Positions 8,472-16,168 of a DNA stretch of 36,467 bases are shown piece by piece (positions within the stretch are counted from its first letter, which is position 1; each line of letters begins with the position of its first letter). Where the stretch lies: assembly GCA_023954815.1 (NCBI GenBank), contig JAGSHB010000049.1, forward strand, positions 1-36,467. Reading direction: 5' to 3'. This DNA comes from Myxococcales bacterium. GTDB lineage: Bacteria > Myxococcota_A > UBA9042. Under the pieces are notes generated by a model, which saw only the letters and a program-made list of their open reading frames with translations, ran no database searches and was not told where the DNA came from. A program made the translations under genes and the position numbers.

Positions 8472-8972
8472 GTGCAAGACGATCTGCAAGCTGCCATGCC
8501 ACGCGCGTACATCGCCGCTGTCCGCTGGCTCGGAAACCCCGATGAATCTCGAGATGCATGCCAAGAAGCGGCGGTGAAGGCGTGGGCGTCGCGCAGCCAG
8601 TTCGACGCAAAAAGGCCTTTCTATCCGTGGTTCTATCGGATAGTTCGCAATGTTTGTTTCGATCGACTACGTGTGCGACCGCGGCAAGTGACGATGACGA
8701 CGGACGTCGTTGCACGGGATGACTCGGCCGAGGATGGGCTCATTGCTGGACAGCGGCGTGCAGCCGTCCAGCGAGCCATGGCACAACTGCCGGAACCCAC
8801 ACGGGAGATCTTGGAGCTTCGTCACTTTCAGGACCTGTCCTACGACGAAATCGCGGAGGTCCTAGGTTGCCCCAACGGCACCGTGATGAGCCGATTGTAT
8901 CGGGCCCGAAAGGCCCTGGCCCAGAAGCTGGAGCGCGATCCCGCCGTACGCAAAGACGGAGGTGGCCGATGA
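8472..8972 (+). CDS. ECF-type RNA polymerase sigma factor
   Basis: This is a 166-residue sigma factor made of regions 2 and 4 only. Region 2 spans about 8-75 (DACQEAAVKAWAS then FYPWFYRIVRNVCFDRLR). Region 4 spans about 95-155, with the helix-turn-helix LSYDEIAEVLGCPNGTVMSRLYRARKAL at 122-149. It should direct RNA polymerase to a dedicated promoter set in response to an envelope or redox signal. The start is a GTG at 8472 with GGGAG at 8457-8461. The stop TGA overlaps the ATG of the anti-sigma gene (ATGA at 8969-8972), so the pair is translationally coupled, as is usual for sigma/anti-sigma partners. Confidence 0.93.
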   Translation: MQDDLQAAMPRAYIAAVRWLGNPDESRDACQEAAVKAWASRSQFDAKRPFYPWFYRIVRNVCFDRLRVRPRQVTMTTDVVARDDSAEDGLIAGQRRAAVQRAMAQLPEPTREILELRHFQDLSYDEIAEVLGCPNGTVMSRLYRARKALAQKLERDPAVRKDGGGR

Positions 8973-9412
8973 CAAGCCATGACCACGAACACTTTGAAAT
9001 TCTGATGATGAAGCAGGTCGATGGCTTTATCGACGCCGCCGAGCGAGCAGAGTTGCAGGCCCATACGACTGATTGCGCGACGTGCCGGGCGGAATTGCGG
9101 AGCTTCACCGACCTCAAGACAACAACAGACGCTATGCGGCAGCGCTTGCTCGATGATGTGGCCCAAGACCCGCTGCGCCCAGACCTGCCAACCCGCGCCA
9201 TCAACACCGTGGGTTTCCTTGCGCTAGTGTCGGCCGCGGTGCTCTGTTGCGGCTGGATCGGCTGGTTGGTGTGGACCGATCCGAAGATCCCCGAAATCCT
9301 GCGCGTGGGCTTGCTGCTCGCCGGCGGGATTGGCCTCGGTGTCTTTCTCAACGTGCTGCGCTTGCGATTGCGCGCGGCGCCAACTGACCCCTACCGGGAG
9401 ATAGACCGATGA
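8969..9412 (+). CDS. Zinc-finger anti-sigma factor, membrane-bound
   Basis: The 147-residue protein has an N-terminal ZAS-type anti-sigma domain with HxxxCxxC (H32, C36, C39 in HTTDCATC), which in this family binds zinc and clamps the cognate ECF sigma factor. Two membrane spans follow at about 80-102 and 110-132, leaving only a few residues between them, so the sensory periplasmic loop is almost absent. An ATG at 8969 preceded by GGAGGT (8958-8963) decides the start; the upstream-open frame to 8867 is not used. It overlaps both neighbours by ATGA. The tiny loop suggests that a partner, perhaps DUF5808 or the YbjQ-like protein, does the sensing; that is inference. Confidence 0.9.
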   Translation: MTSHDHEHFEILMMKQVDGFIDAAERAELQAHTTDCATCRAELRSFTDLKTTTDAMRQRLLDDVAQDPLRPDLPTRAINTVGFLALVSAAVLCCGWIGWLVWTDPKIPEILRVGLLLAGGIGLGVFLNVLRLRLRAAPTDPYREIDR

Positions 9413-9801
9413 CTGAGATGATCCGTTCGCGCACAGATGGCGCAATCACCGGCTTCAAGCACAACCTGCTCATGGCTTCGAGCGACAACATCGCAGGGCG
9501 ACACATCGTCTCGTCGATGGGATTGGTACGCGGTAACACCATCCGCGCGCGGCACATTGGCCGAGATATCATGGCGGTGTTTCGCAATATGGTCGGCGGG
9601 GAGCTGCGCGATTACACCAAGCTGATGGCGGAGAGCCGTGAGCAAGCCCTCGATCGAATGGCCGAGCAGGCAGCGGGCATGGGTGCGGACGGCATCGTGT
9701 CGATTCGCTTCACCACGAGCATGTTGATGGGCGGCGCCGCGGAGTTGCTGGTCTACGGGACCGCGGTTCGACTGGCTCCAAAAAGCGACGATGGCGCCTG
9801 A
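9409..9801 (+). CDS. YbjQ/UPF0145 family protein
   Basis: The 130-residue protein matches the YbjQ (DUF74, heavy-metal-binding-like) family throughout. It has GxxIVSSMGLVRGNTIRARHIGRDIMA, then MVGGELRDYTKLMAESREQALDRM, then GADGIVSIRFTTS and a final AELLVYGTAV. Members form pentamers of a dodecin-like small fold; the cellular role is unclear. It carries about 25 extra N-terminal residues compared with the usual ~105. The ATG at 9409 overlaps the anti-sigma stop (ATGA), so it is the last gene of the sigma operon and either a regulated target or a co-regulator. A hairpin begins at its stop codon. Confidence 0.9.
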   Translation: MTEMIRSRTDGAITGFKHNLLMASSDNIAGRHIVSSMGLVRGNTIRARHIGRDIMAVFRNMVGGELRDYTKLMAESREQALDRMAEQAAGMGADGIVSIRFTTSMLMGGAAELLVYGTAVRLAPKSDDGA

Positions 9802-9832
9802 TACGAATCGCACTTGCACCGGCGATCCGTAT
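9801..9832. terminator. Hairpin between the sigma operon and the convergent SGNH gene
   Basis: ATACG-A-ATCGC (9801-9811) pairs with GCGAT-C-CGTAT (9822-9832): ten base pairs with one A/C mismatch and a 10-nt loop. It begins on the last base of the YbjQ stop codon and lies between convergent genes, where a terminator is expected. There is no clear T tract. The rest of 9833-9910 shows nothing else. Confidence 0.5.
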
Positions 9833-9910
9833 GACTTGAGGCGGAGAGAGACTTGATAGGGGCACGAGTATCGAACGCCGGGCAAAGCGACGCGGAACCG
9901 GGACGCTCGG

Positions 9911-10948
9911 CTACTTCAGCATCTCGGCGACGACCGCGTGCAGGTGTTGGCCGACGAGCTTGAATGCGTACGCATTCCAGTGGAAATCGTGTTCAAAATC
10001 GAAGCGTTTGTGATGTTGTAACCAATCCGCATGAAAGATGGGAAGCAGGCTGATGTGCGTCGCTCCGTGGCGCTTGCAGGCATCAGCGATCAGCTGACTC
10101 ACCGTCGACAGCGTCGGAGGCGAATCTTTCATATGCGGGCCGCCGGTGACAAAAATCACTTGAATTCCAGGGTTTTCGCTCACGGCGCGCTGCACCATGT
10201 ACTCGGCCAATGTCTTCAACTGCGCCGGCGTGTACTTCGGACCACCACTGGATTGAGCCGCGTTGACAACCCCACCGCCGTTGCCCGGTCGCAGCTTCGG
10301 CCGCCACCTGGCGTTGAGCACCAGGTACCGAACAAGCGCAGACCGTTTGGCGACGGCCTTGAGCGCGGCGTTCTTGAGCGGAACGACCTTACGCGGCCTC
10401 ACGACGTCTCCATCGAGAAGCCACCGTTGACGCCCTGCAGCCGGCACCAACGAAGCGGCTAGGTGCCACGGCGAGCAGAAGAAGATCATCACCTTCGGAG
10501 CAAAACGCTCGCGCACATAGCGGGCGACGTTCAGGTGCTCGGACGGCACAGAATCGGACATGCCGAAGTTGTAAACGTCGTATGCGCCAGCGGCCTGCTT
10601 CTCCATGACCGGCGAGATGTTGGCGGAGATATTTGCCCTGAACCCCTCGATGAAGGACGACCCGAAATAGGCCACCGCTGGCTTGCCACGCTCTTTCTCG
10701 TTGAGGTAGGGGCGGTGACTGTTCCAGCCTTGCGGGTTGATCTTCCAAGTCGCGCGGATCTGCGCATGGCGCCCCGACGTGAACAGCCCCTCTGACTTCC
10801 ACGCCGGATCGTAGCGGCGAAAGCCGTATTCTGCGTTGAATTGACCAGCCGGAAGCTCCGCTGCTGGCAGCGCAACACGGAAGAACACCTCGGACACGAC
10901 GAGCGCAAAGACGGCAAACGCTGCTGTTCGAATCACAAAGGCACGCAT
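9911..10948 (-). CDS. SGNH/GDSL-hydrolase-like envelope protein, MBOAT partner
   Basis: The 345-residue protein has an N-terminal signal anchor (about 1-27), then an SGNH-like fold. The block I nucleophile region reads AYFGSSFIEGF (94-103), with S98 at the usual GDS serine position and D replaced by S. A C-terminal DxHWN (D321, H323) supplies the expected Asp/His. This resembles AlgJ/AlgX-type partners of membrane O-acyltransferases, and an MBOAT gene lies directly upstream on the same strand. It probably transfers or removes acyl groups on an extracytoplasmic polymer. The start chosen is the ATG at 10948 with GGAG 8 bases before; a GTG at 10957 is possible but sits too close to the ribosome site. 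The substrate is unknown. Confidence 0.75.
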   Translation of the reverse strand: MRAFVIRTAAFAVFALVVSEVFFRVALPAAELPAGQFNAEYGFRRYDPAWKSEGLFTSGRHAQIRATWKINPQGWNSHRPYLNEKERGKPAVAYFGSSFIEGFRANISANISPVMEKQAAGAYDVYNFGMSDSVPSEHLNVARYVRERFAPKVMIFFCSPWHLAASLVPAAGRQRWLLDGDVVRPRKVVPLKNAALKAVAKRSALVRYLVLNARWRPKLRPGNGGGVVNAAQSSGGPKYTPAQLKTLAEYMVQRAVSENPGIQVIFVTGGPHMKDSPPTLSTVSQLIADACKRHGATHISLLPIFHADWLQHHKRFDFEHDFHWNAYAFKLVGQHLHAVVAEMLK

Positions 10949-11008
10949 CGGTCTCACTCCCTCTCCTGGTGTCCGGTCTTGTCGTCGCTAGCAGACTGCG
11001 CTTTTTCT

Positions 11009-11097
11009 CGTTTTTTCGAAAACGCACGCCACTGGGGGGTTGTCTGCTGGGATGGGGAAGTCGCGGCTTGCCGCGACTGGGGGCGCTCGTAGCCCCC
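11009..11097. other. Hairpin-rich spacer between the MBOAT and SGNH genes
   Basis: Three hairpins can be drawn: CGTTTT-TTCG-AAAACG (11009-11024, a UUCG tetraloop), GTCGCGG-CTTG-CCGCGAC (11060-11077), and an imperfect GGGGGC/GCCCCC pair (11079-11097). The stretch also has G runs and T tracts unlike the surrounding coding sequence, and contains no convincing reading frame. It could be a leader RNA of the SGNH gene, a small RNA, or the remnant of a mobile sequence. Confidence 0.45.
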
Positions 11098-11100
11098 CAA

Positions 11101-11157
11101 TTGAAAAGAAAACTAGCAGCGTGCTGCGACAGTAATTTTAATTACGCCGCACGCGGC
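11101..11157 (-). terminator. Palindrome cluster and T-rich tract after the MBOAT gene
   Basis: Read on the minus strand, three short perfect palindromes with 2-nt centres come directly after the MBOAT coding end: GCCGC/GCGGC (11146-11157), GTAATT/AATTAC (11132-11145) and GCAGC/GCTGC (11116-11127). The last is followed by a T-rich tract (complement of 11101-11114). This has the layout of an intrinsic terminator, so the SGNH gene may need its own promoter. Confidence 0.55.
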
Positions 11158-12587
11158 TAGAACTGGAAGTAGATGAACTCTGTGGCGCCCAAATGGCCGA
11201 ACAGGATGATGGCGAGGACCGCCGCAACATACGCCAGCCACCGCAGCGGCACTGGCAACGTCGCGACGTCGAGGGCGTGCTGTTTTTCACGCTGGAGCCA
11301 CTCGATAGCGAGCAACACGCCGCAGTAGATCAGCCCCGATGTGTAGACGCTGTGGTCGATGGGCAACCACGGTGTCGACGCACCCTGCCAGAGATACGAC
11401 AGCGCGTGGGTCAGGTTCTCGGCCCGGAAAAACACCCATGCCAGCAGCGTCAGCGCGAAGGTGATGGCCATCGCCCCAGCTTCTGCGGGATTGGGCAGCA
11501 GCCGCCCCACAGCGACCACCGTGGCGGGCGCACGCTTGTTGGCGAGCATGAGCGGCACGTAGTACAGGCCGTTGAGCAAGCCCCAGAGCACGAAGGTCCA
11601 GTTGGCGCCGTGCCAGAACCCGCTGACGGTGAACGTGATGATGATGTTGCGAATGCGCTGGGCCGTCGACGTGCGGCTGCCGCCTAATGGAATGTAGACG
11701 TAGTCGCGAAACCACGTGCTCAGTGAGATGTGCCAACGCCGCCAAAACTCCCCGATGTCCCGCGCAAAGTAGGGGAATGCGAAGTTCCGCATCAGGTCGA
11801 AGCCGAGCAAGCGCGCGGTGCCGATGGCGATGTCCGAATAACCTGAGAAATCGCAGTAGATCTGCAGGGCGAAGAAGATGGCGCCGCACGTCAGCGCCAG
11901 GCCATCCAGCTCAGCGTGACCGGTGAAGATGACGTCCACCTGCCCGGCCAGGTTGTCGGCGACAACGACCTTCTTCGTCAGCCCCCAGAGCATCTGGCGA
12001 AGGCCATCACTGGCGCGTTTGGCGTCGAATCTACGGCGGGTATGAAACTGCGGCAACAGCGCGCTGGCCCGCTCGATGGGACCGGCGACCAGCTGCGGAA
12101 AGAAGCTGACAAAGGCCAGGAACGCGACCAGATCCCGCGTGGGCTCAATCTTCTTGCGATAGATGTCGATCGTGTAACTGAGGGTCTGGAAGGTGTAGAA
12201 GCTGATACCGACCGGCAAGATGATGTGCAGGGTCGGCAAATTCGGCTGAAAGCCCAGAAACGTCAGGAAATCTGCGGTGGAGCCGACAAAAAAGCCGAGG
12301 TACTTGAACAACCCCAGCGCGCCCAGATTGACGGCGAGACTGACGCTGAGCAGGGCCTTGCGCTTGCGGGCGCTCTGCTCGGCGCCCATGCGCAGGCCGA
12401 TGGTGTAGTCAATGAGGGAGCTGAACGCGATGAGACTGAGAAAACGCCAGTCCCACCAGCCGTAGAAAATGTAGCTCGAGACCAGCAGCAGGATGTTCTG
12501 CGGCTTGAGCGACCGCCGGTCCAGCGCCCAATACAGCACGAACACGAGGGCCAGGAAGATGGGGAACTGGATGGAGTTGAACAGCAT
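11157..12587 (-). CDS. MBOAT family membrane O-acyltransferase (AlgI-like)
   Basis: The 476-residue polytopic protein belongs to the membrane-bound O-acyltransferase family, which moves acyl groups across the inner membrane onto exported polysaccharide or cell-wall sugars. Visible features are the canonical N-terminus MLFNSIQFPIFL, then LPVGISFYTFQTLSYTIDIYR, QIYCDFSGYSDIAIG, WRRWHISLSTWFRDYVYIPLGG (H286) and the catalytic-His segment SGFWHGANWTF (H326). Length is normal for AlgI/PatA/DltB-like members. The ATG at 12587 fits the family start; an upstream GTG at 12614 remains possible and neither has a clear ribosome site. The SGNH-hydrolase-like gene downstream is its likely partner. The acceptor polymer cannot be told from sequence. 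Confidence 0.93.
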   Translation of the reverse strand: MLFNSIQFPIFLALVFVLYWALDRRSLKPQNILLLVSSYIFYGWWDWRFLSLIAFSSLIDYTIGLRMGAEQSARKRKALLSVSLAVNLGALGLFKYLGFFVGSTADFLTFLGFQPNLPTLHIILPVGISFYTFQTLSYTIDIYRKKIEPTRDLVAFLAFVSFFPQLVAGPIERASALLPQFHTRRRFDAKRASDGLRQMLWGLTKKVVVADNLAGQVDVIFTGHAELDGLALTCGAIFFALQIYCDFSGYSDIAIGTARLLGFDLMRNFAFPYFARDIGEFWRRWHISLSTWFRDYVYIPLGGSRTSTAQRIRNIIITFTVSGFWHGANWTFVLWGLLNGLYYVPLMLANKRAPATVVAVGRLLPNPAEAGAMAITFALTLLAWVFFRAENLTHALSYLWQGASTPWLPIDHSVYTSGLIYCGVLLAIEWLQREKQHALDVATLPVPLRWLAYVAAVLAIILFGHLGATEFIYFQF

Positions 12588-12641
12588 CGCGTTGCAGACT
12601 CGATTGATTGCCACGCCAGATGTCGGTGCGGCTCCATTGCC

Positions 12642-12654
12642 AGTTGGGCCAACT
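12642..12654. promoter_or_regulatory. Small dyad upstream of the MBOAT gene
   Basis: A perfect 6-bp inverted repeat around one base, AGTTGG-G-CCAACT, lies 55 bases before the MBOAT start in the 181-bp spacer to the next minus-strand gene. It could be an operator or, less likely, part of a terminator for the upstream lipoprotein. It is weak evidence by itself. Confidence 0.25.
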
Positions 12655-12768
12655 TGCGGGTCGTCCCAGGGAGTGTGAGGGGCGCCGACCCTGCGCGAAA
12701 ACAGGCGAAGCTGTCAATGTTGACTACGCGCCGGCGGTTCGCTCTGGAAACGCTGATTTCTCAGCCGA

Positions 12769-13665
12769 TTAGGCTGGCTGGTACGAGCATTTTCCGGGCG
12801 TTGCCCAGCACTTACCCTTCACGCAGAATGCGCCGGAACCACACTCCTTGTCTTTCTTGCAGTTCTTGCGATTGCAGCGCTTGTCGCTGGCATAGCAACC
12901 AAAGAGCGCCGGGCAATCGCTGCCCTTCTTGCAAGGCTTGGCGACACAGTGGTTGCTCTCACAAGCCTGCACCGGGCCGCAGTCGGCATCCTTGGCGCAT
13001 CCCTTGTGACAGAGTTTTTCGCCGCCGCACGTGCAGTCTGTCTTGCGGTACTCGCAGATCGGGTTGCTGAGGCCGCTGCTTGCACAGTCCACATCTTTCG
13101 CACATGGCTTCGGCGGCTTCTGGCACATGCCGCAGCCGATGGACTCGCCCGGGAAGTAGCACATCTTTCCGCTGGTGCACGGCACCTCGTTCGTGCAGCC
13201 GCCGGTGATGCTGGTGTCCGGTTTTGTCGACGTGTCGGGCGAAGTGGTGTCGGGTGCAGCCGTGTCCAGCGAGGTGGTGTCCGGTGCTGTGGTGTCGGCT
13301 GCTGTGGTGTCGGGTGCAACCGTATCCGGTGTGGCTGCGTCGGAAACAGCGGAATCTGCGACCGCCACGTCCGGGGAAGCTGTGTCGGGCGTAGACGCAT
13401 CGGCGACACTTGCATCAGGCGCTGCCGTGTCGGCGATAGCGACATCTGCAGCAGCTGTGTCGCCAGCGGGCGCATCGTCTGAGGGCGCATCGACCGCCCC
13501 ACCGTCATCTGCCGATCCACTGTCGGTCGCAGTTGCCGAATCGGCGACCGTGTCTGTCGCCGTGTCCGTCGCTTCGTCGCCGCCGCAAGCACTCAGCATT
13601 GCCACGAGAAGCACCATGGCCCCCAAAGATAGCGAGCGCAACGCGAACAAATCGTGCCCTTTCAT
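12769..13665 (-). CDS. Cys-rich lipoprotein with Asp/Thr/Ala stalk
   Basis: The 298-residue protein has a lipoprotein signal peptide with lipobox LSAC (C27) followed by GGDE. Next comes a ~125-residue low-complexity stalk of Asp, Thr, Ala, Pro and Ser in five-residue periods (APDTT, SPDTS and similar). The C-terminal ~140 residues hold about 28 cysteines in short CxxxxDC-type motifs (CAKDADCGPVQACESNHC, CKKDKECGSGAFC), which should be disulphide-bonded outside the cytoplasm. The ATG at 13665 has AGGAG upstream. The design suggests a surface-anchored head on a flexible stalk; the head resembles the Cys-rich modules of other lipoproteins here. Ligand and function are unknown. Confidence 0.85.
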   Translation of the reverse strand: MKGHDLFALRSLSLGAMVLLVAMLSACGGDEATDTATDTVADSATATDSGSADDGGAVDAPSDDAPAGDTAAADVAIADTAAPDASVADASTPDTASPDVAVADSAVSDAATPDTVAPDTTAADTTAPDTTSLDTAAPDTTSPDTSTKPDTSITGGCTNEVPCTSGKMCYFPGESIGCGMCQKPPKPCAKDVDCASSGLSNPICEYRKTDCTCGGEKLCHKGCAKDADCGPVQACESNHCVAKPCKKGSDCPALFGCYASDKRCNRKNCKKDKECGSGAFCVKGKCWATPGKCSYQPA

Positions 13666-13930
13666 CGGTTCTCCTGTGCCCTTTGGCCTTTTTATCAGAA
13701 GTCCTCCGATTGAGGCTCCCCGCGACCGTTCAGCCCACGTAGCCTAGCAGCGCGAGCCTGCAGTGTCAGAGATCTTGGTGGCCAACGACACAGTCCGCGG
13801 GTCAACCCTACCCACACACCACTTGGTGCATGCGCGGCGATGTCGCGCTATGGTTCGCCGCCCATGCGCGCCGTAGCAGAACTGGAAGCACGCCGCGCGC
13901 TACTCGTTCGAATGAAGTCGTGGAGTGATG

Positions 13931-15358
13931 ATGAGTCGGTACGAAAACAGGAGTGGTTCGTTCTCCCTGCTAGCCCTGCTAGCCCTGCTAGCCCTGACGG
14001 CGCTGCCAAGCTGCGGTCAAAAACAGGCACCCAAACCAACAGCCAAGGTCACAGGCGCAGCCACGACCGACAAGGCGCCTGCTACAAAGTCGGCGGCGCG
14101 ACCACTGGTCAAGCCCGCCGTCGCGAAACCTGCCGTCGCAAAGCCCGCCGTCGCAAAACCCGCCGTCGCCAAGCCGGGATCTGAGGCTGACCAGCGAGCC
14201 AAGATCGAAGCCGCACGTGCCGCAGCGCGCAAACGCTGGGACGAAGAGCGCAACAAGCCTGAAAAAGTAGGCGACATCACCCTCATCAAGAGGAAAGTCG
14301 GAGCTTGGCAACACCGCGTTCTCCCGGGCACGCCAACCAAGGTCACCAGGCAGATCCCGGACCCCAAGCGTCCCAAAGGCACAACCGACGATAACGCCAA
14401 CTTTGCAGCCTTTTCGCGCTACATCGAGCCATGGAAGAAGAAGGCCCCCGCGCAGTTCAAGTACCTCAAGGTCTCTGACCAACGCCTGATCAAAGTTGTA
14501 GATGTGAAGGGCGTTGCTGTGCCCATGGCGGTTATCGATGTAGCCCAGGCCGGCAAGGTTGTTTGGCGGGCACGTACCTTCGGTGATGGTCGCATGTACT
14601 TCTACCCATCGATGATTAAGAGCGAGCCGGGGCAGCCGTGGGCAGTTGGCACGGTGGAACTGGCCTCTCGAGCCAGGGGCGTGTTGGCGCCCGATGCGAA
14701 GGAGCTAACGCTCAAACTGCCGGGTACGCAGCACACGGCCAGTATGCAGTACGACATCGCCGTCGTCGTTGACACCACGGCTTCCATGGCACCCGTATTG
14801 AAGGTGCTGCGAAACTCCTTGCTCTCGGCGCTCAAACGGTTGGACGCAATCGGCGTCAAGATTGATCTGAAGATCGGCGCGGTCGCGTATCGGGATCAGG
14901 GGGAGGACTACCTGACAAAGATGTTGGATATGAGCGGCGACCTCAACGCCTTCCTGCGTGAGATGTCGGCGCTTAAAGCGAGCGGCGGCGGTGACGCTGA
15001 GGACGCGTTGGACCAAGGTCTGAACGTGGCGTTGACGGGCCTGACGTGGCGACGAACCTCAGCGAAGACCCTCTTCATCTTGACAGACGCCCCCCCAAAG
15101 CCAGCCATCGCCGGAGATATTGAACACACGTCGAGCGCCATTCGCGCTGCAGCGCTGGGAATTCGGGTGCATAGCCTCGCTATTGAAGGTCACAACGAGC
15201 GCGCGACGCTATCCCTTCGGCAGCTGTCACAGATGTCCCGGGGGTGGTTCTTCCCCATTCCAAAGGGCGCTGCAGCGAGCCTCGAAAAGACCCTGGCCAA
15301 CGCCATGTTCGGCAGACTGAAAGCCGAGGTGGATGGCTGGACGAAGATTCGAAAATAA
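13931..15358 (+). CDS. VWA-domain lipoprotein
   Basis: The 475-residue protein starts with a lipoprotein signal peptide with a run of LLA triplets and lipobox LPSC (C28). A Lys/Pro/Ala/Val linker follows (KPAVA four times, about 61-80), then an ~150-residue domain I do not recognise. A von Willebrand factor A domain occupies about 273-460. The metal-site residues are D281-x-T283-x-S285 (DTTAS, a variant of DxSxS), GGGD (352-355) and D386 in LFILTDAPP. VWA domains bind protein partners through a divalent metal. Of three possible starts (GTG 13925, ATG 13928, ATG 13931), the last is best spaced from GGAG at 13922-13925. It diverges from the Cys-rich lipoprotein across a 265-bp spacer with no other recognisable feature. 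Confidence 0.88.
   Translation: MSRYENRSGSFSLLALLALLALTALPSCGQKQAPKPTAKVTGAATTDKAPATKSAARPLVKPAVAKPAVAKPAVAKPAVAKPGSEADQRAKIEAARAAARKRWDEERNKPEKVGDITLIKRKVGAWQHRVLPGTPTKVTRQIPDPKRPKGTTDDNANFAAFSRYIEPWKKKAPAQFKYLKVSDQRLIKVVDVKGVAVPMAVIDVAQAGKVVWRARTFGDGRMYFYPSMIKSEPGQPWAVGTVELASRARGVLAPDAKELTLKLPGTQHTASMQYDIAVVVDTTASMAPVLKVLRNSLLSALKRLDAIGVKIDLKIGAVAYRDQGEDYLTKMLDMSGDLNAFLREMSALKASGGGDAEDALDQGLNVALTGLTWRRTSAKTLFILTDAPPKPAIAGDIEHTSSAIRAAALGIRVHSLAIEGHNERATLSLRQLSQMSRGWFFPIPKGAAASLEKTLANAMFGRLKAEVDGWTKIRK
13965..13991 (+). repeat. 9-bp tandem repeat in a signal peptide
   Basis: Three perfect copies of CCCTGCTAG encode the Leu/Ala hydrophobic core of the VWA lipoprotein signal peptide, with a partial fourth copy after them. 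Slippage would lengthen or shorten the hydrophobic core by three residues without changing frame. Confidence 0.8.
14111..14170 (+). repeat. 15-bp tandem repeat (KPAVA)x4
   Basis: Four copies of a 15-bp unit encode Lys-Pro-Ala-Val-Ala in the linker of the VWA lipoprotein. They differ only at synonymous third positions. The tract is probably an extended spacer through the periplasm or cell wall. Confidence 0.85.
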
Positions 15359-15373
15359 GGCCTTGCCCAAACG

Positions 15374-15388
15374 GTAAACGACGTTTAC
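15374..15388. promoter_or_regulatory. Palindromic operator at the TetR-hydroxylase promoter
   Basis: GTAAACG-A-CGTTTAC is a perfect 7-bp inverted repeat around one base. It ends 3 bases before the GTG at 15392 and 9 before the ATG at 15398. Its size and symmetry fit a TetR-family operator, and its position would let the regulator block transcription of its own operon. No Shine-Dalgarno sequence fits between it and the start, which suggests a very short or absent leader. Confidence 0.6.
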
Positions 15389-15397
15389 TTTGTGAAC

Positions 15398-16168
15398 ATG
15401 ATTTACGCTCATGATTCACACGCACAGCCGTCTTCCGACACAACCGCCGCCCAAACAGCGGTCAAGCCGCTCTCGCCACGCGCTCGTCGCCGCGCAGCCC
15501 GTTTGGTCGCCATTTTGGCCGCAGCGGAGGCGCAGGTCGTCGGTGGCGGCTTCGATGCCCTGTCGATTCACGGGGTGGCCAAGGCCGTCGACCTGACGCC
15601 AGGCGCGCTCTATCGCTACTTCGACAGCAAGGCGGCGCTGATCATCGCGCTCACCTCTCGCGTCGTCGAAGGGTTCGCCACCGAGGTCAACGGCGTCCTC
15701 GCAACCTTGCCATCCGATGCCCCACTTGCCCGCGCCATGGCCGCTGCGTTGGCCTACGGCGAGCTCGCACATCATGCGCCACACCGCTTCGGGCTGCTGT
15801 CGATGTTGCTAGCGGACTCGCGGGTCTTGGTACCCGAGCAATCAACGGCCGAGCCTGCGCTCTTGGCAGCGGAAAGGGCGCTTGACCCCATGATGGACGC
15901 GCTCGAACGGGCAGCTGAACGACGCCTACTCTCCGCTGGAGACGCGGCCGAACGAGCCCTGCTTTTGCTCACGGCAAGCCATGGTGTGTTGCAACTGCGC
16001 AAGCAGGCTCAGCGACTACCGGGCATGGTTGATGTGCACGCGCTGCTGCGTTCGATGGTGAGTGCGCTGCTCATCGGATGGGGCGCCGATCCCAAACATG
16101 TAGAGAACACCCTAACCACCCTCGACGGCGCCGGACCGTTGCTCTCCCGGCAAGGAGACAACCGATGA
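15398..16168 (+). CDS. TetR-family transcriptional regulator
   Basis: The protein has about 256 residues (258 if the GTG at 15392 is used). The N-terminal DNA-binding domain is clear: FDALSIHGVAKAVDLTPGALYRYFDSKAALI, with the typical TetR L-Y-R/x-Y-F-x-S-K-x-x-L signature about 70-85 residues in. The C-terminal helical domain is variable, as expected for ligand sensing. About 30 extra residues precede the usual TetR start. The stop TGA (16166-16168) overlaps the ATG of the fatty acid hydroxylase gene, so the two form an operon. With the palindrome just upstream, autoregulation and control of lipid modification are likely. A fatty acid or acyl-CoA ligand is inferred from the neighbour only. 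Confidence 0.9.
   Translation: MIYAHDSHAQPSSDTTAAQTAVKPLSPRARRRAARLVAILAAAEAQVVGGGFDALSIHGVAKAVDLTPGALYRYFDSKAALIIALTSRVVEGFATEVNGVLATLPSDAPLARAMAAALAYGELAHHAPHRFGLLSMLLADSRVLVPEQSTAEPALLAAERALDPMMDALERAAERRLLSAGDAAERALLLLTASHGVLQLRKQAQRLPGMVDVHALLRSMVSALLIGWGADPKHVENTLTTLDGAGPLLSRQGDNR

Noticed and set aside
10981-11157. The hairpin cluster as a retron ncRNA or an integron attC site
   Set aside because: There is no reverse transcriptase or integrase gene nearby, and the core-site sequences expected of attC are not present.
11916-13070. A 384-codon plus-strand frame crossing the MBOAT start and the Cys-rich lipoprotein end
   Set aside because: It spans two well-supported minus-strand genes and their spacer, and its translation has no recognisable domain.
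13840-14184. A 114-codon plus-strand frame overlapping the VWA lipoprotein start
   Set aside because: The overlapping frame has a clean lipoprotein signal and VWA domain; this one has no signal, domain or good ribosome site.
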